64,000 nucleotides of DNA from Edaphosphingomonas laterariae (GCF_900188165.1 NZ_FZOS01000003.1:124001-188000), one strand, 5' to 3'. Positions 35,396 through 44,216 are shown, numbered from the stretch's first letter. Program-made: numbers and translations. Notes: generated by a model from the letters alone, not told the origin.

Positions 35396-35619
35396 GGCCC
35401 AACGATAGGGGCGAAGCCGCCGCCGGGCATCATGTTTTTCCGGGCGGGAGAGGAAAATGGTGGTGAGGAAAAGGTGGCGACGGACACGGTGCCGAGCGCC
35501 GCGCATCGGAAATGCCGACATAAAGAATGCCGCGGGCGCCGGGCGACGGTGATTTCGCTTCGCAGCTCGACCGGGCGGCATAAGCTGTTCCGCCGGAGAC
35601 GATGCCGAAGGAGAGCGAG

Positions 35620-36165
35620 ATGGTGGCCTTTACGCCGGAGCAATTGTCGGACCTCGAAGAGATCAAGCAGCTCAAGAGCCGCTATTGCCGTGCGACCGAT
35701 ACCTGCGACGAGGCGCTGCTGCGTCAGTTGTTCACGCCCGACGTGACCGTGGAATATCGCGGTGGTGCCTATATCGCGCGCTGCGCGGGCGTCGACGAGA
35801 TGATCGATTTCCTGATGAATGCGCATCATTCGCAGATGATCACCATGCACCACGCGCATCTGCCTGACATCCGTTTCACCGGCGCCGATGCGGCGGAAGG
35901 GATCTGGTATTGCGAGGATTTCCACATCGCGCTCGACCGGAAGGAGATCACCTCCGGCTGCCTGATCTATCGCGACCAATATGTCCGGCGCGACGGCACA
36001 TGGCTGATCGCGCGCACCGAATATGACCGGGTGTGGGAGGCGTTCGAGCCGCTGCGCCCGGAGATCGCGATCACCGCGCACCAGTTGGCGCGGACCGGCC
36101 GGACGCCGGACCAGCGGCGCAATATCGACCATCTGCTGCACTGGAAGGCGCGCACGGCCGCCTGA
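35620..36165 (+). CDS. NTF2-like / SnoaL-fold protein, possible dehydratase or isomerase
   Basis: This 181-residue protein has the cone fold of SnoaL_4 and ketosteroid-isomerase relatives. It starts with the helix IKQLKSRYCRATDTCDEALL, which holds the Tyr22-x4-Asp27 pair, and has HHAHL on the following strand. In related dehydratases, such as the bile-acid enzyme BaiE as I recall it, a Tyr/Asp pair and a His are catalytic. ATG 35620 is chosen for the AGGAG site before it; ATG 35602 would add six residues. It heads the catabolic-looking region and is separated from the other genes by a convergent LuxR-type regulator. The substrate is unknown. Confidence 0.75.
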   Translation: MVAFTPEQLSDLEEIKQLKSRYCRATDTCDEALLRQLFTPDVTVEYRGGAYIARCAGVDEMIDFLMNAHHSQMITMHHAHLPDIRFTGADAAEGIWYCEDFHIALDRKEITSGCLIYRDQYVRRDGTWLIARTEYDRVWEAFEPLRPEIAITAHQLARTGRTPDQRRNIDHLLHWKARTAA

Positions 36166-36181
36166 TCGGGGTGGCTGGGTT

Positions 36182-37312
36182 TTAGGGCAGGCGCGCGTTG
36201 AGGAGGTGGACGAGCTGTGACTGGCGGCGGACGCCGGTCTTGGCGAAGATCGCGCGGAGGTGGCCGCGGACCGTGTTGTGGGTGACGCCGAGGCGATCGG
36301 CCGCGTCGATCAGCGAGGCGCCGTTGGCCAGCGCGGCGGCAAGCTGGGCTTCGGCGGGCGTGAGCTGGAAGAGATCGCGGATCGCTTCGGGGCTGGGGCC
36401 AGTGCGCGCGCCGGGCTCGGAGACGAACAGGGCGACGGCGGCGGCGGCGCCGCCGCGCATGAAGGCGGGGCCGGCGACCGGCTGGCCGACAATGGCGAGA
36501 TCGCGCGCGCCCGACGGGCGTTCGAGACGGAGGCGAACCGGCGGCACGGTGCGCGGATCGCTTTCGGCGCCGAGCGTGCGGAGCAGCGTTTCGAGCGCCT
36601 TCTGTTCATCGCGCCCGCCCAGCACCAGCCGATCGCCGGTGCGGACGATGCCGTCGGCCTGGCCGAGCAGCAGATCCGCCCGCGCATTGGTGCGCAGGAT
36701 GCGGCCGCCATGATCGAGGATGATCGTGGCCACCGCCATCTGTTCGATCGCGCCCTGGAACACGCCCTGTTCGGTGCCGATGGTGGCGAGCCGTTCGTAG
36801 AGGCGGATGGCGGTGCGGATATGGGGGACGAGCGCCTGCAGCCGATCACGCGCGGCGCGATCGAAATGCGGGCGGCTCTGATCGCGCGTCACGCGGATTC
36901 GCGCCTCGAAGCCCGAGGTCGCGCGCAGATCGACGCCGAGGATCTGATCGCCCCCGGCCGCTTCCAGGAAGGCGCGACGGAATTCGGCATTCTGCTTGGC
37001 CGTCTGATCGACGAAATCGGCGAAGAGGACGACTTCGCCTTCCGGCAGCCCGATGAAGGGATCGGCGGTGAAGAAATCCAGATAATCCTCCGCCACCTGC
37101 GGATCGGCGCCGGGGGTGAGCCACATGCCCGGCGTGCTGGCGCCGGGAACGGTAAGAATCAGCGTGGCATAGGACGAATCGAGCCAGGCCTGCAGCACGC
37201 GCAGGAAACCTTCCCATGGCGCTGCATCGAGCAGGCCGCCATAAAGCGCGTCGAGCAGCGACGACGGCAGCAGGGTTTCGGCGGGATCGTCCATTTGGAC
37301 CGGGTTCGTCAT
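36182..37312 (-). CDS. LuxR family transcriptional regulator
   Basis: This is a 376-residue regulator. The C-terminal 60 residues form a LuxR-type helix-turn-helix (LTPAEAQLAAALANGASLIDAA, then VTHNTVRGHLRAIFAKTG). The rest, about 310 residues, does not show a receiver or an acyl-homoserine-lactone domain. The central part reads like a PAS-type sensor (MAVATIILDHGGRILRTNARA). It is transcribed away from an alpha/beta hydrolase gene across 93 bases, so it is a good candidate to control the genes at 37.4-44.2 kb. The inducer is unknown. Confidence 0.82.
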   Translation of the reverse strand: MTNPVQMDDPAETLLPSSLLDALYGGLLDAAPWEGFLRVLQAWLDSSYATLILTVPGASTPGMWLTPGADPQVAEDYLDFFTADPFIGLPEGEVVLFADFVDQTAKQNAEFRRAFLEAAGGDQILGVDLRATSGFEARIRVTRDQSRPHFDRAARDRLQALVPHIRTAIRLYERLATIGTEQGVFQGAIEQMAVATIILDHGGRILRTNARADLLLGQADGIVRTGDRLVLGGRDEQKALETLLRTLGAESDPRTVPPVRLRLERPSGARDLAIVGQPVAGPAFMRGGAAAAVALFVSEPGARTGPSPEAIRDLFQLTPAEAQLAAALANGASLIDAADRLGVTHNTVRGHLRAIFAKTGVRRQSQLVHLLNARLP

Positions 37313-37405
37313 GGCGCGCTGTTCTATCTCACGGCGCTGCAACGGCAAGCGCGGATGGTGCCGGCCGATATATAGTGACGCGAACACCGCAAGGGAGAGA
37401 TTCGA

Positions 37406-38341
37406 ATGGCGCTCGATCCGATGGTCCAGCAAATCCTGGAAATGATGAAGCAATCGCCTTTGTGTACGCCGCCTTTCACGGTGGCGAACGCGCGCGTGGC
37501 GGATGACATGCCGATGCCTTTCCCCAAGGCGGACATCGCGGCGGTGAAGGATATCGTGCTGAAGGCTGACGGGCGCGAGGTGCCGGCGCGGCTTTACCAT
37601 CCCGAGCCGGGGCAGACGCTGCCCGTGCTGGTGTTCTTCCATGGCGGCGGCTGGGTTTCGGGCAATCTGGAAACGCATGACCCGCTGGCCCGCGCGATTG
37701 CCGAGGCCGCGCATATCGCGGTGGTTTCTGTCGATTATCCGCGCGCGCCGGAAGCGCCTTTCCCCGGGCCGCTGGACGCCTGCTACGCGGCGGTGCGCGC
37801 GGTGGCCGAAGGGCAGGCCGGCGCTGATGTGGATGGCACGCGGATCGCGGTGGGCGGCGACAGCGCCGGCGGCAATCTGGCGGCGGCGGTGGCGCTGAAG
37901 GCGCGCGAAGCCGGGCCGAAGATCGCGCACCAGTTCCTGATCTATCCGGTGATCGACAGCGATTTCGACAACGCATCCTATACCGAAAACGGCACCGATT
38001 ATTTCCTGACCGGGCCGATGATGCGCTGGTTCTGGGAACAATATGTGGGCGAGGCGAACGTCGCCAACCCCGATCCGCTGGCAGCGCCGATCCGCGCCGC
38101 GAGCCTGGCCGGGCTGCCGGCCGCGACGATCGTCACGGCGGAACTGGACCCGCTGCGCGACGAGGGCGAGGCTTATGCCGAAAAGCTGGAAGAAGCCGGC
38201 GTGGCGGTGACGCTGCGCCGCGCCGACGGCATGTTCCACGGCTTTGCCAGCATGGTCGGCGTGCTGCCGGCATCGGCCGAGGCGATCCAGGTCGGCGCAA
38301 GCGACCTGCGGCGTTCGCTGGGGGATGTCGTTTCCGCGTAA
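37406..38341 (+). CDS. Alpha/beta hydrolase, hormone-sensitive lipase family
   Basis: This is a 311-residue esterase. It has the oxyanion motif FFHGGGW (near residue 76), the nucleophile elbow GGDSAGGN (near 151), an acid in ELDPLRD (about 247-252) and the catalytic histidine in MFHGFAS (near 280). The family hydrolyses short esters, lactones or carbamates. It reads divergently from the LuxR-type regulator and upstream of a series of SDR and NTF2-like genes, so it may release or open the substrate of that pathway. A 168-base gap with a hairpin separates it from the next gene. Confidence 0.88.
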   Translation: MALDPMVQQILEMMKQSPLCTPPFTVANARVADDMPMPFPKADIAAVKDIVLKADGREVPARLYHPEPGQTLPVLVFFHGGGWVSGNLETHDPLARAIAEAAHIAVVSVDYPRAPEAPFPGPLDACYAAVRAVAEGQAGADVDGTRIAVGGDSAGGNLAAAVALKAREAGPKIAHQFLIYPVIDSDFDNASYTENGTDYFLTGPMMRWFWEQYVGEANVANPDPLAAPIRAASLAGLPAATIVTAELDPLRDEGEAYAEKLEEAGVAVTLRRADGMFHGFASMVGVLPASAEAIQVGASDLRRSLGDVVSA

Positions 38342-38509
38342 ATCCGTCGCGGATTACGCAATCGTGACATCGTGCGGCTTTGACGTGCGATTTTGCGGTA
38401 TGAAAGCGGTTGCCTGAACCGCATCTGCTTGACACTGAAGAACGGGCCGGGGAGGATCACGGGCGAGAGCCGAGGATCCACCCCGGCCGGATTCTTTCGT
38501 GGAGAGGCT

Positions 38510-39298
38510 ATGAGCAGGCTTGAGGGGAAGGTGGCGATTGTCACCGGTGGCGCGCAGGGCATGGGCGCTGCGACGGCGCGGCTGTTCGTGGAGCGCGGCG
38601 CCAAGGTGGTGATCGGCGACATCCTGGTCGAAAAGGGCGAGGCGCTGGCGAAGGAGCTTGGCGACGCGGCGGCGTTCGTGAAGATGGACGTCCGCAACGA
38701 GGACGACTGGGCCAATGCCGTAAAGACCGCGACGACGCGCTTCGGCAAGCTGACGACGCTGGTGAACAATGCGGCCGTCGTCCACTATACCGCGATCGAG
38801 CAGGTTTCGGCCGACGATATCGACAAGGTGCTCGGCATCAACATCAAGGGCGTGATCCTGGGCGTGAAGCATTGCGCGCCGGCGCTCACGGCCAGCGGCA
38901 ATGGCTGCGTGGTCAACATCTCGTCGGTCGATGGTCTGCGCGGCTGCAACGGCCTGACCGTCTACACCGCGTCGAAATGGGCGGTGCGCGGCCTTTCCAA
39001 GAGCCTGGCGTTCGAGCTTGGTCCGCGCGGCGTGCGCGTCAATTCGGTCCATCCGGGCGGCATCAACACCGAAATGGGCAACCCCGGCAACAAGACCGAC
39101 GGCCGCGAGAATGAAGGCATGGAGCGGATGCCGCTGTTGCGCATCGGCGCGCCGGAAGAGGTGGCGAAGGTGACGGCCTTCGTGGTCAGCGATGAAGCGA
39201 GCTATGTCACCGGCGCCGAATATGCCGTCGATGGCGGCTGGTCGTCGGGCTATTTCCAGCCGGTTCTGCCGGGTGCGCCGGAAGGGCTGGGGGCGTGA
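38510..39298 (+). CDS. SDR family oxidoreductase
   Basis: This is a 262-residue classical SDR with TGGAQGMGAAT at residues 12-22, NNAA near 87, and the catalytic Ser in ISSVDG with YTASK near 151-155. The Asp after strand two (VIGDILVE) points to NAD. ATG 38510 follows GGAGAGGCT. The region resembles 3-alpha/20-beta hydroxysteroid dehydrogenases in general form, but this cannot give a substrate. Its stop overlaps the next SDR's GTG start, so the two are coupled and start the catabolic run. Confidence 0.87.
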   Translation: MSRLEGKVAIVTGGAQGMGAATARLFVERGAKVVIGDILVEKGEALAKELGDAAAFVKMDVRNEDDWANAVKTATTRFGKLTTLVNNAAVVHYTAIEQVSADDIDKVLGINIKGVILGVKHCAPALTASGNGCVVNISSVDGLRGCNGLTVYTASKWAVRGLSKSLAFELGPRGVRVNSVHPGGINTEMGNPGNKTDGRENEGMERMPLLRIGAPEEVAKVTAFVVSDEASYVTGAEYAVDGGWSSGYFQPVLPGAPEGLGA

Positions 39299-40056
39299 GC
39301 GTGAAGCCGCTTGAAGGCAAGATCGCGATCGTCACCGGTGCGGGGCAGGGCGTGGGGCGCGGCATCGCGCTCGCGCTCGCCCGCCACGGCGCGAAGGTCG
39401 CCCTGCTTGGCCGCACGCTCGCCAAGGTTGAAGCGACGGCGGAAGAGTGCGGCAATGGCGCGCGCGGCTTCCATGTCGACATCAAGGATGCCGAAGCGAT
39501 CAAGGCGGCCACCGCGCAGGTGATCGAGGCCTTTGGCGGCGTCGACATCCTGGTCAACAATGCGCAGGAAGTGCCGCTGGGAACGCTGGACAAGGTGACC
39601 GACGAGGCGTTCCTCGCGGGGTTCGAGAGCGGCCCGATCGCGACCATGCGGATGATGAAGGCGTGCCGCGCGTCGATGACGGAACGCGGCGGCGGCGTGA
39701 TCATCAACCTCACCTCGTCCGCCACGATCCGCTGGGATATGGCCGGTTATGGCCCCTATGCGGCGGTGAAGAAGGCGATCCAGGCGCTGACCCGCGCGGC
39801 GGCGGCGGAATGGGGCCCGGAAGGCATCCGCGTGCTCAACATCGCGCCGCATGCCGACAGCCCCGGCCTGAAGAGCTGGATCGAGGCGCGGCCGGCGGAA
39901 GCCGAGGCGTTCTTCAAGACCATCCCGCTGCGCCGTATCGGCCGTTGCGAGGAGGATATCGGCGAGGCGGTGGCGGCGCTGTGCGGCCCGAGCTTCAGTT
40001 ACCTGACCGGCGCGACCATTCCGCTGGACGGCGGCCAGGCCAATTTCGACGGCTGA
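39295..40056 (+). CDS. SDR family oxidoreductase
   Basis: This is a 253-residue SDR with TGAGQGVGRG at residues 14-23, NNAQ near 88, the catalytic Ser in NLTSSATI and YAAVK near 154-158. LLGRTLAK after strand two favours NADP over NAD, in contrast to its upstream partner. The start is the GTG overlapping the preceding stop; a second GTG two codons later is also possible. It is followed by an NTF2-like gene 13 bases on. Confidence 0.85.
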   Translation: MSVKPLEGKIAIVTGAGQGVGRGIALALARHGAKVALLGRTLAKVEATAEECGNGARGFHVDIKDAEAIKAATAQVIEAFGGVDILVNNAQEVPLGTLDKVTDEAFLAGFESGPIATMRMMKACRASMTERGGGVIINLTSSATIRWDMAGYGPYAAVKKAIQALTRAAAAEWGPEGIRVLNIAPHADSPGLKSWIEARPAEAEAFFKTIPLRRIGRCEEDIGEAVAALCGPSFSYLTGATIPLDGGQANFDG

Positions 40057-40069
40057 GGAGCCGAGCGCG

Positions 40070-40525
40070 ATGCATATCGACCGTATTTCCGACATCCTGG
40101 AAATTCAGGCGCTGTTGACGGACTATGTGTTCGCGCTCGACACCAAGGATATCGACCGGCTGGACGCGGTGTTCCTGCCCGACGCGCGATGCGATTATCG
40201 CGCGACGGGCGGGCGCGCCGGCGGCTGGGCGGAGATCAAGCCCTGGCTGGTTTCCGCGCTTAACGGCTTCGGCACCACCCAGCACCTGATCGGCCTGCCG
40301 CAGATCCGTTTCGACCCGCAGGACGGCACCCGCGCCACGGCGATGACGATGCTGTTCAACCCCATGCAGATGCTGCCCGAAAAGGGCGGCCAGATCTTTT
40401 TCATCGGCGCGACCTATTCGGACGAGCTGATCCGCACGGCCGATGGCTGGCGGATCGCCCGGCGAACCGAGATCGCGCCCTGGGCCAAGGATGTGCCCGC
40501 ATCGCTTGCCGGAGACCAGAAATGA
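40070..40525 (+). CDS. NTF2-like / SnoaL-fold protein, possible dehydratase or isomerase
   Basis: This 151-residue cone-fold protein has the helix ILEIQALLTDYVFALDTKDIDRL with Tyr19 and Asp24 spaced as in the 35.6-kb protein, and a His in TTQHLIG near residue 85. This is the arrangement expected for a SnoaL-type dehydratase or isomerase. The stop overlaps the start of the old yellow enzyme gene (ATGA), so dehydration or isomerisation and double-bond reduction may be successive steps. This is inferred from order alone. Confidence 0.75.
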   Translation: MHIDRISDILEIQALLTDYVFALDTKDIDRLDAVFLPDARCDYRATGGRAGGWAEIKPWLVSALNGFGTTQHLIGLPQIRFDPQDGTRATAMTMLFNPMQMLPEKGGQIFFIGATYSDELIRTADGWRIARRTEIAPWAKDVPASLAGDQK

Positions 40526-41775
40526 GTGCCGACCCCTTTTCGCCCGTCCAGATCGGGCCGATCACGATCAAGAACCGCTTCATCCGTTCGGGCGCGAACG
40601 AGACGAAGAACAAGCAGATGAACCCGACCAAGGCGCTGCTGAACTTCCATCAGGCCTATGCCGAAAATGAGCTGGGGCTGACCACGCTCGCTTATATCGC
40701 GGTGTCGAAGGACGGGCGCACACTGCCGAGCCAGGGCACGATGTCCGACGAAAGCGTGCCCCATTATCGCGCGATCACCGACGCGATCCACGCGGCGGGC
40801 GGCAAGGCATCGGCCCAGATCACCCATGGCGGCAGCTTCTGCCAGATCAAGGACCTGTCGACCCCGCGCGCGATGTCGTCATCGGGCGGGATCGACAAGA
40901 TGGGCCTGCTGATGGGCCGGCCCTTCCAGCGCGCGATGACGCGTGCCGACATGGACATGGTGCGCGATGAATTCGCCGCCGCGGCGCTGCGCTGCGAACA
41001 GGCCGGGTTCGATGCGATCGAACTGCACATGGGCCATGGCTATCTGCTCAACCAGTTCATCTCGCCGCTCAGCAATTTCCGTCGCGACGAATATGGCGGC
41101 TCGGCCGAAAATCGCGCGCGCTTCCCGGCGGAGGTGCTCGCGGCGGTGAAGCAGGCGGTGGGCGACCGGCTGGCGGTGATCGCCAAGATCAATCTGGTCG
41201 ATGGCGTGAAGAAGGGCGCCACGATCGAGGACACGATCGTCACCGCGCGCGCGCTGGAGGCGGCGGGTTGCGACATGCTGGTGCTTTCGGCCGGCCGCAA
41301 CATCGAATCCACCTGGAAGATGTTCGGCAGCGCGCTGCCTTATGACGAGATGGCGACGCTGCAGCGGACCTGGGCCGGTAAGCTGCAATTCGCCATCCTG
41401 AAGATGAGCGTGCCCAAGATCCCGCCCTTCCGCCAAAATTACCTGATGGAAGACGCGCTGACGCTGAAGGCGGCGCTCGGCCCGAACCGCAAGGTCAAGC
41501 TGTGCTATCTGGGCGGCGTGCAATCGCTGACGGCGGCCAAGGCGGCGCTGGGCGAGGGCTTCGATGCCGTCGCCATCGCGCGCGCGCTGATCCACGATCC
41601 GACGCTGGTTTCGCAGTGGAAGGCCGGCACCGCGGACAAATCGGGCTGCACCGCGTGCAACCGCTGCGTTGTCGTGATGTACGGCCCGTCCGGCACTTAT
41701 TGCCCCGAAGTGGGCAATGCGATCGATCCCAAGCTGAACCAGATATATGCAGGAGAGCGCGACCATGCTGCTTAA
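40522..41775 (+). CDS. NADH:flavin oxidoreductase, single domain with Fe-S cysteine motif
   Basis: This is a 417-residue old yellow enzyme barrel with the FMN-site IKNRFIRSGANE, the catalytic HMGHGYLLNQFISP (near residue 172), and KINLVDG. Unlike typical single-domain relatives it ends in C376, C379, C382 and C394 (C-x2-C-x2-C-x11-C). That is the same spacing as the Fe-S loop of the two-domain reductase at 21.4-23.5 kb, but there is no FAD/NAD domain after it. It may receive electrons from a partner protein through the cluster. It overlaps the NTF2-like gene upstream and the SDR downstream. Confidence 0.87.
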   Translation: MSADPFSPVQIGPITIKNRFIRSGANETKNKQMNPTKALLNFHQAYAENELGLTTLAYIAVSKDGRTLPSQGTMSDESVPHYRAITDAIHAAGGKASAQITHGGSFCQIKDLSTPRAMSSSGGIDKMGLLMGRPFQRAMTRADMDMVRDEFAAAALRCEQAGFDAIELHMGHGYLLNQFISPLSNFRRDEYGGSAENRARFPAEVLAAVKQAVGDRLAVIAKINLVDGVKKGATIEDTIVTARALEAAGCDMLVLSAGRNIESTWKMFGSALPYDEMATLQRTWAGKLQFAILKMSVPKIPPFRQNYLMEDALTLKAALGPNRKVKLCYLGGVQSLTAAKAALGEGFDAVAIARALIHDPTLVSQWKAGTADKSGCTACNRCVVVMYGPSGTYCPEVGNAIDPKLNQIYAGERDHAA

Positions 41776-42544
41776 GAACAAGGTTGTCATCGTCAGTGGC
41801 GTGGGCGCCGGGATGGGCCAGGCGTTGGCCCGCATCGCGGCGGCCGAAGGTGCGCGCGTGGCGCTGGGCGCACGCAGCAAGGGGCTGATCGAGGAGGTTG
41901 CGGCCGACATCAAGGCCAATGGCGGCGAGGCGATCGCCGTGCCCACCGACATTTCCGACGCCAAGGCCTGCCAGGCCATGGCGGCGGCGACGCTGGAGGC
42001 GTTCGGCACGATCGATGGCCTCGTCAACACTGCCTACATCCACGGCGCCTGGCTGCCGGTGGATGAAGCCGATCCCGAGGATTATGCGCAGGTATTCGAC
42101 GTGAACTGCCTGGGCGCGATGCGGATGACGCAGGCGGTGTTGCCGACCTTCAAGGCGAAGAAGGACGGCGCGGTCGTCAACGTATCGACCATGTCCACCG
42201 TCAATCCCTTCACCGGCGAGGGCGGCTATGCCACCGGCAAGGGCGGCCTGAACGTGTTGTCGCGCCACATGGCCAATGATTTCGGCAAATATGGCGTGCG
42301 GGTGAACCACACGCGGATGGGCTGGATCGGCGGGCAGCCGGTTTATGATTATATCGACCGCGCGGTGGCCGGCGGCGCCGATCGCGACGCGCTGGTCGCC
42401 GAGATCACCGCCCGCATCCCGCTGGGCATCATTCCGCCGGAAGGTGACTGCGCCAAGGCGGTGCTGTTCTTCCTTTCGGATTATGCCCGCGTCGTCACCG
42501 GTGCGGTGCTCGACGTCAATGGCGGCCAGTATATGGCCCCATAA
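41765..42544 (+). CDS. SDR family oxidoreductase
   Basis: This is a 259-residue SDR whose first motif is SGVGAGMGQA (Thr replaced by Ser). The usual NNAG is NTAY here (near residue 86). The catalytic Ser in VSTMST and YATGK near 154-158 are intact. ATG 41765 follows AGGAGAG and lies inside the end of the old yellow enzyme gene, with an 11-base overlap. GARSKGL after strand two suggests NADP. It closes the tight run SDR-SDR-NTF2-OYE-SDR; an intergenic hairpin follows. Confidence 0.85.
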   Translation: MLLKNKVVIVSGVGAGMGQALARIAAAEGARVALGARSKGLIEEVAADIKANGGEAIAVPTDISDAKACQAMAAATLEAFGTIDGLVNTAYIHGAWLPVDEADPEDYAQVFDVNCLGAMRMTQAVLPTFKAKKDGAVVNVSTMSTVNPFTGEGGYATGKGGLNVLSRHMANDFGKYGVRVNHTRMGWIGGQPVYDYIDRAVAGGADRDALVAEITARIPLGIIPPEGDCAKAVLFFLSDYARVVTGAVLDVNGGQYMAP

Positions 42545-42570
42545 GCGCAACACGGCCTCATCAGGGTCTA

Positions 42571-42603
42571 GCCGCCATCGCTGCCCGGGTGCAGCGTGGC
42601 GGC
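42571..42603 (+). terminator. Hairpin between SDR and DUF1214 genes
   Basis: A stem of about 13 pairs with one bulged base (42571-42584 with 42591-42603, gccgccatcgctgc against gcagcgtggcggc) is followed by attgttgt. It may reduce transcription into the DUF1214 gene or end the upstream run. Confidence 0.4.
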
Positions 42604-42630
42604 ATTGTTGTGCATGCTGGAGTGATTGTG

Positions 42631-43713
42631 ATGAGCGACGACAAGGTCATGTCGGGCGAGGCCTGGCGGGACTTTTGCCGCAGGCTGGAAAAAGCGGGTG
42701 ACGTGGTGCTGGGTGCGGACGCGGCGAACACGCCGCTCGATCGTGCCGAGGGCTATCGTTACCTGACGCGCCTGCTGCGCATCGCGCTGGAAATGAACCT
42801 GGAATTCGCCGATCCCGATTTTCCGGGCTTTTACCAGGCGAGCCACCAGACCGCGAAGATCGGTGCCGATAACCCCGACAATCATTATCTGAACGCGACG
42901 ATCACGTCGGACCGCAGCTACCGCATCAGCGGCAAGCGCGGCACGGTGCCGATCCTGACCTTCGGATCGAAGGCCAATCGCTATGCGACCGACGGAACGA
43001 TGGCATCGACCGGCGAACTCGACGTCGAGGACATGCATATCGAGGCCGATGGCAGCTTCGAGCTGATCGTCTCGCGCGAGCGGCCGGGCAATGGCAACTG
43101 GCTGCCGATCGCCGAGGATTCGAGCATGGTGCTCGTCCGCCAGACCTTTGGCGATCGCGCCAAGGAAGAGGCGGTCGATATCCGTATCGAGACGCTGGAC
43201 GGCCCGCCGACGCCCGAACCGCTGACGCCTGAGCGGCTGGAAACCGCGCTCGGCCGCGTCGCCGGCTTTGTCGAGGGCACGGCGAAGACCTTCGCCGACT
43301 GGACCGAGCGGTTCCGCAAGGACCATATGAACAAGCTCGATACCGTCGACCAGAGCCTGTTCATCAGGGGCGGCGGCGACCCGATGATCCATTATCTGCA
43401 CGGCGCCTGGGAACTGGCGCCGGACGAGGCGCTGGTGATCGAGACGAGCGTGCCGGAATGCCGGGTATGGAACTTCCAGCTCGACAATTACTGGATGGAA
43501 TCGCTCGATTATCGTTTCCACCAGATTCACTATAACGACACGACCGCCAAGCCGAACCCGGACGGCACGGTGACGCTGGTCATCGCCGCGCGCGACCCCG
43601 GTTTCGGCAATTGGGTCGACACCGCCGGCCACGCCCATGGCACGATGCTGTGGCGCTGGACCGACGCCAAGGACAAGCCCGTTCCCACCACGAAGGTTAT
43701 CAAGCTGTCATGA
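42631..43713 (+). CDS. DUF1214 domain-containing protein
   Basis: This 360-residue cytoplasmic-looking protein has its C-terminal third matching DUF1214 (WELAPDEALVIETSVPE, YWNFQL-like VWNFQLDNYW, then VIAARDPGFGNWVDT). The DUF1214 domain is often preceded by DUF1254; that domain is not evident, and the first 120 residues are distinct. ATG 42631 follows GGAG and is preferred to an upstream GTG. Its stop overlaps the next NTF2-like gene. The function is unknown; relatives stand in many catabolic clusters of sphingomonads and mycobacteria. Confidence 0.8.
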   Translation: MSDDKVMSGEAWRDFCRRLEKAGDVVLGADAANTPLDRAEGYRYLTRLLRIALEMNLEFADPDFPGFYQASHQTAKIGADNPDNHYLNATITSDRSYRISGKRGTVPILTFGSKANRYATDGTMASTGELDVEDMHIEADGSFELIVSRERPGNGNWLPIAEDSSMVLVRQTFGDRAKEEAVDIRIETLDGPPTPEPLTPERLETALGRVAGFVEGTAKTFADWTERFRKDHMNKLDTVDQSLFIRGGGDPMIHYLHGAWELAPDEALVIETSVPECRVWNFQLDNYWMESLDYRFHQIHYNDTTAKPNPDGTVTLVIAARDPGFGNWVDTAGHAHGTMLWRWTDAKDKPVPTTKVIKLS

Positions 43714-44183
43714 GTGATCTCGAAGCCCGTATCGCCCGTCTCGAAGCCGAAAGCGACATCCGCAAGTTGAAGGCGCGCTATCTGAACGCCTGCGACGCCA
43801 AGGATGTGGAACAGATCCGTGGCTGCTTCACCAAGGATGCGGTGATCGACTTTCCGCCGCTGGGCGAGTTCGATGTCGACGGGCTGATCGGTATCTTCAC
43901 CCAGATGGCGGTGAACACGCCGATCACCGACGTGCATCACGGCCATAATGGCGAGATCGACATCGACGGCGATACCGCCAAGGCGCGGTGGAACCTGGGT
44001 TACGTCAACTATGACCCGCGCGAAGGCAGCTTCCGCCTGCTCGCCAATTTCTACGCCGACGAATATGTGAAGACGGCCGACGGCTGGCGCATCAGCTATT
44101 CCAAGGCGATCCAGCGCGCGGTGGTGACGGGCAAGCTGGCCGAGGACGTGAAGGCCGAGTGGGTGCCGCTGCCGGGGGCGTAA
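43710..44183 (+). CDS. NTF2-like / SnoaL-fold protein, possible dehydratase or isomerase
   Basis: This is a 157-residue cone-fold protein. After a short coiled start (DLEARIARLEAE) comes the helix with Tyr24-x4-Asp29 (ARYLNACDAK), and VHHGHN supplies histidines near residue 71. It shares these features with the NTF2-like proteins at 35.6 and 40.1 kb. It overlaps the DUF1214 gene by four bases and is followed by a strong terminator, so it is the last gene of the plus-strand catabolic region. Confidence 0.77.
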   Translation: MSDLEARIARLEAESDIRKLKARYLNACDAKDVEQIRGCFTKDAVIDFPPLGEFDVDGLIGIFTQMAVNTPITDVHHGHNGEIDIDGDTAKARWNLGYVNYDPREGSFRLLANFYADEYVKTADGWRISYSKAIQRAVVTGKLAEDVKAEWVPLPGA

Positions 44184-44216
44184 GCCGCTGCGGAACTCCG
44201 ATCGAGATTGAATTTG

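Noticed and set aside
38429-38434. A perfect TTGACA that could be a -35 box before the SDR at 38510.
   Set aside because: No acceptable -10 hexamer lies 16-18 bases downstream, so it is not reported as a promoter.
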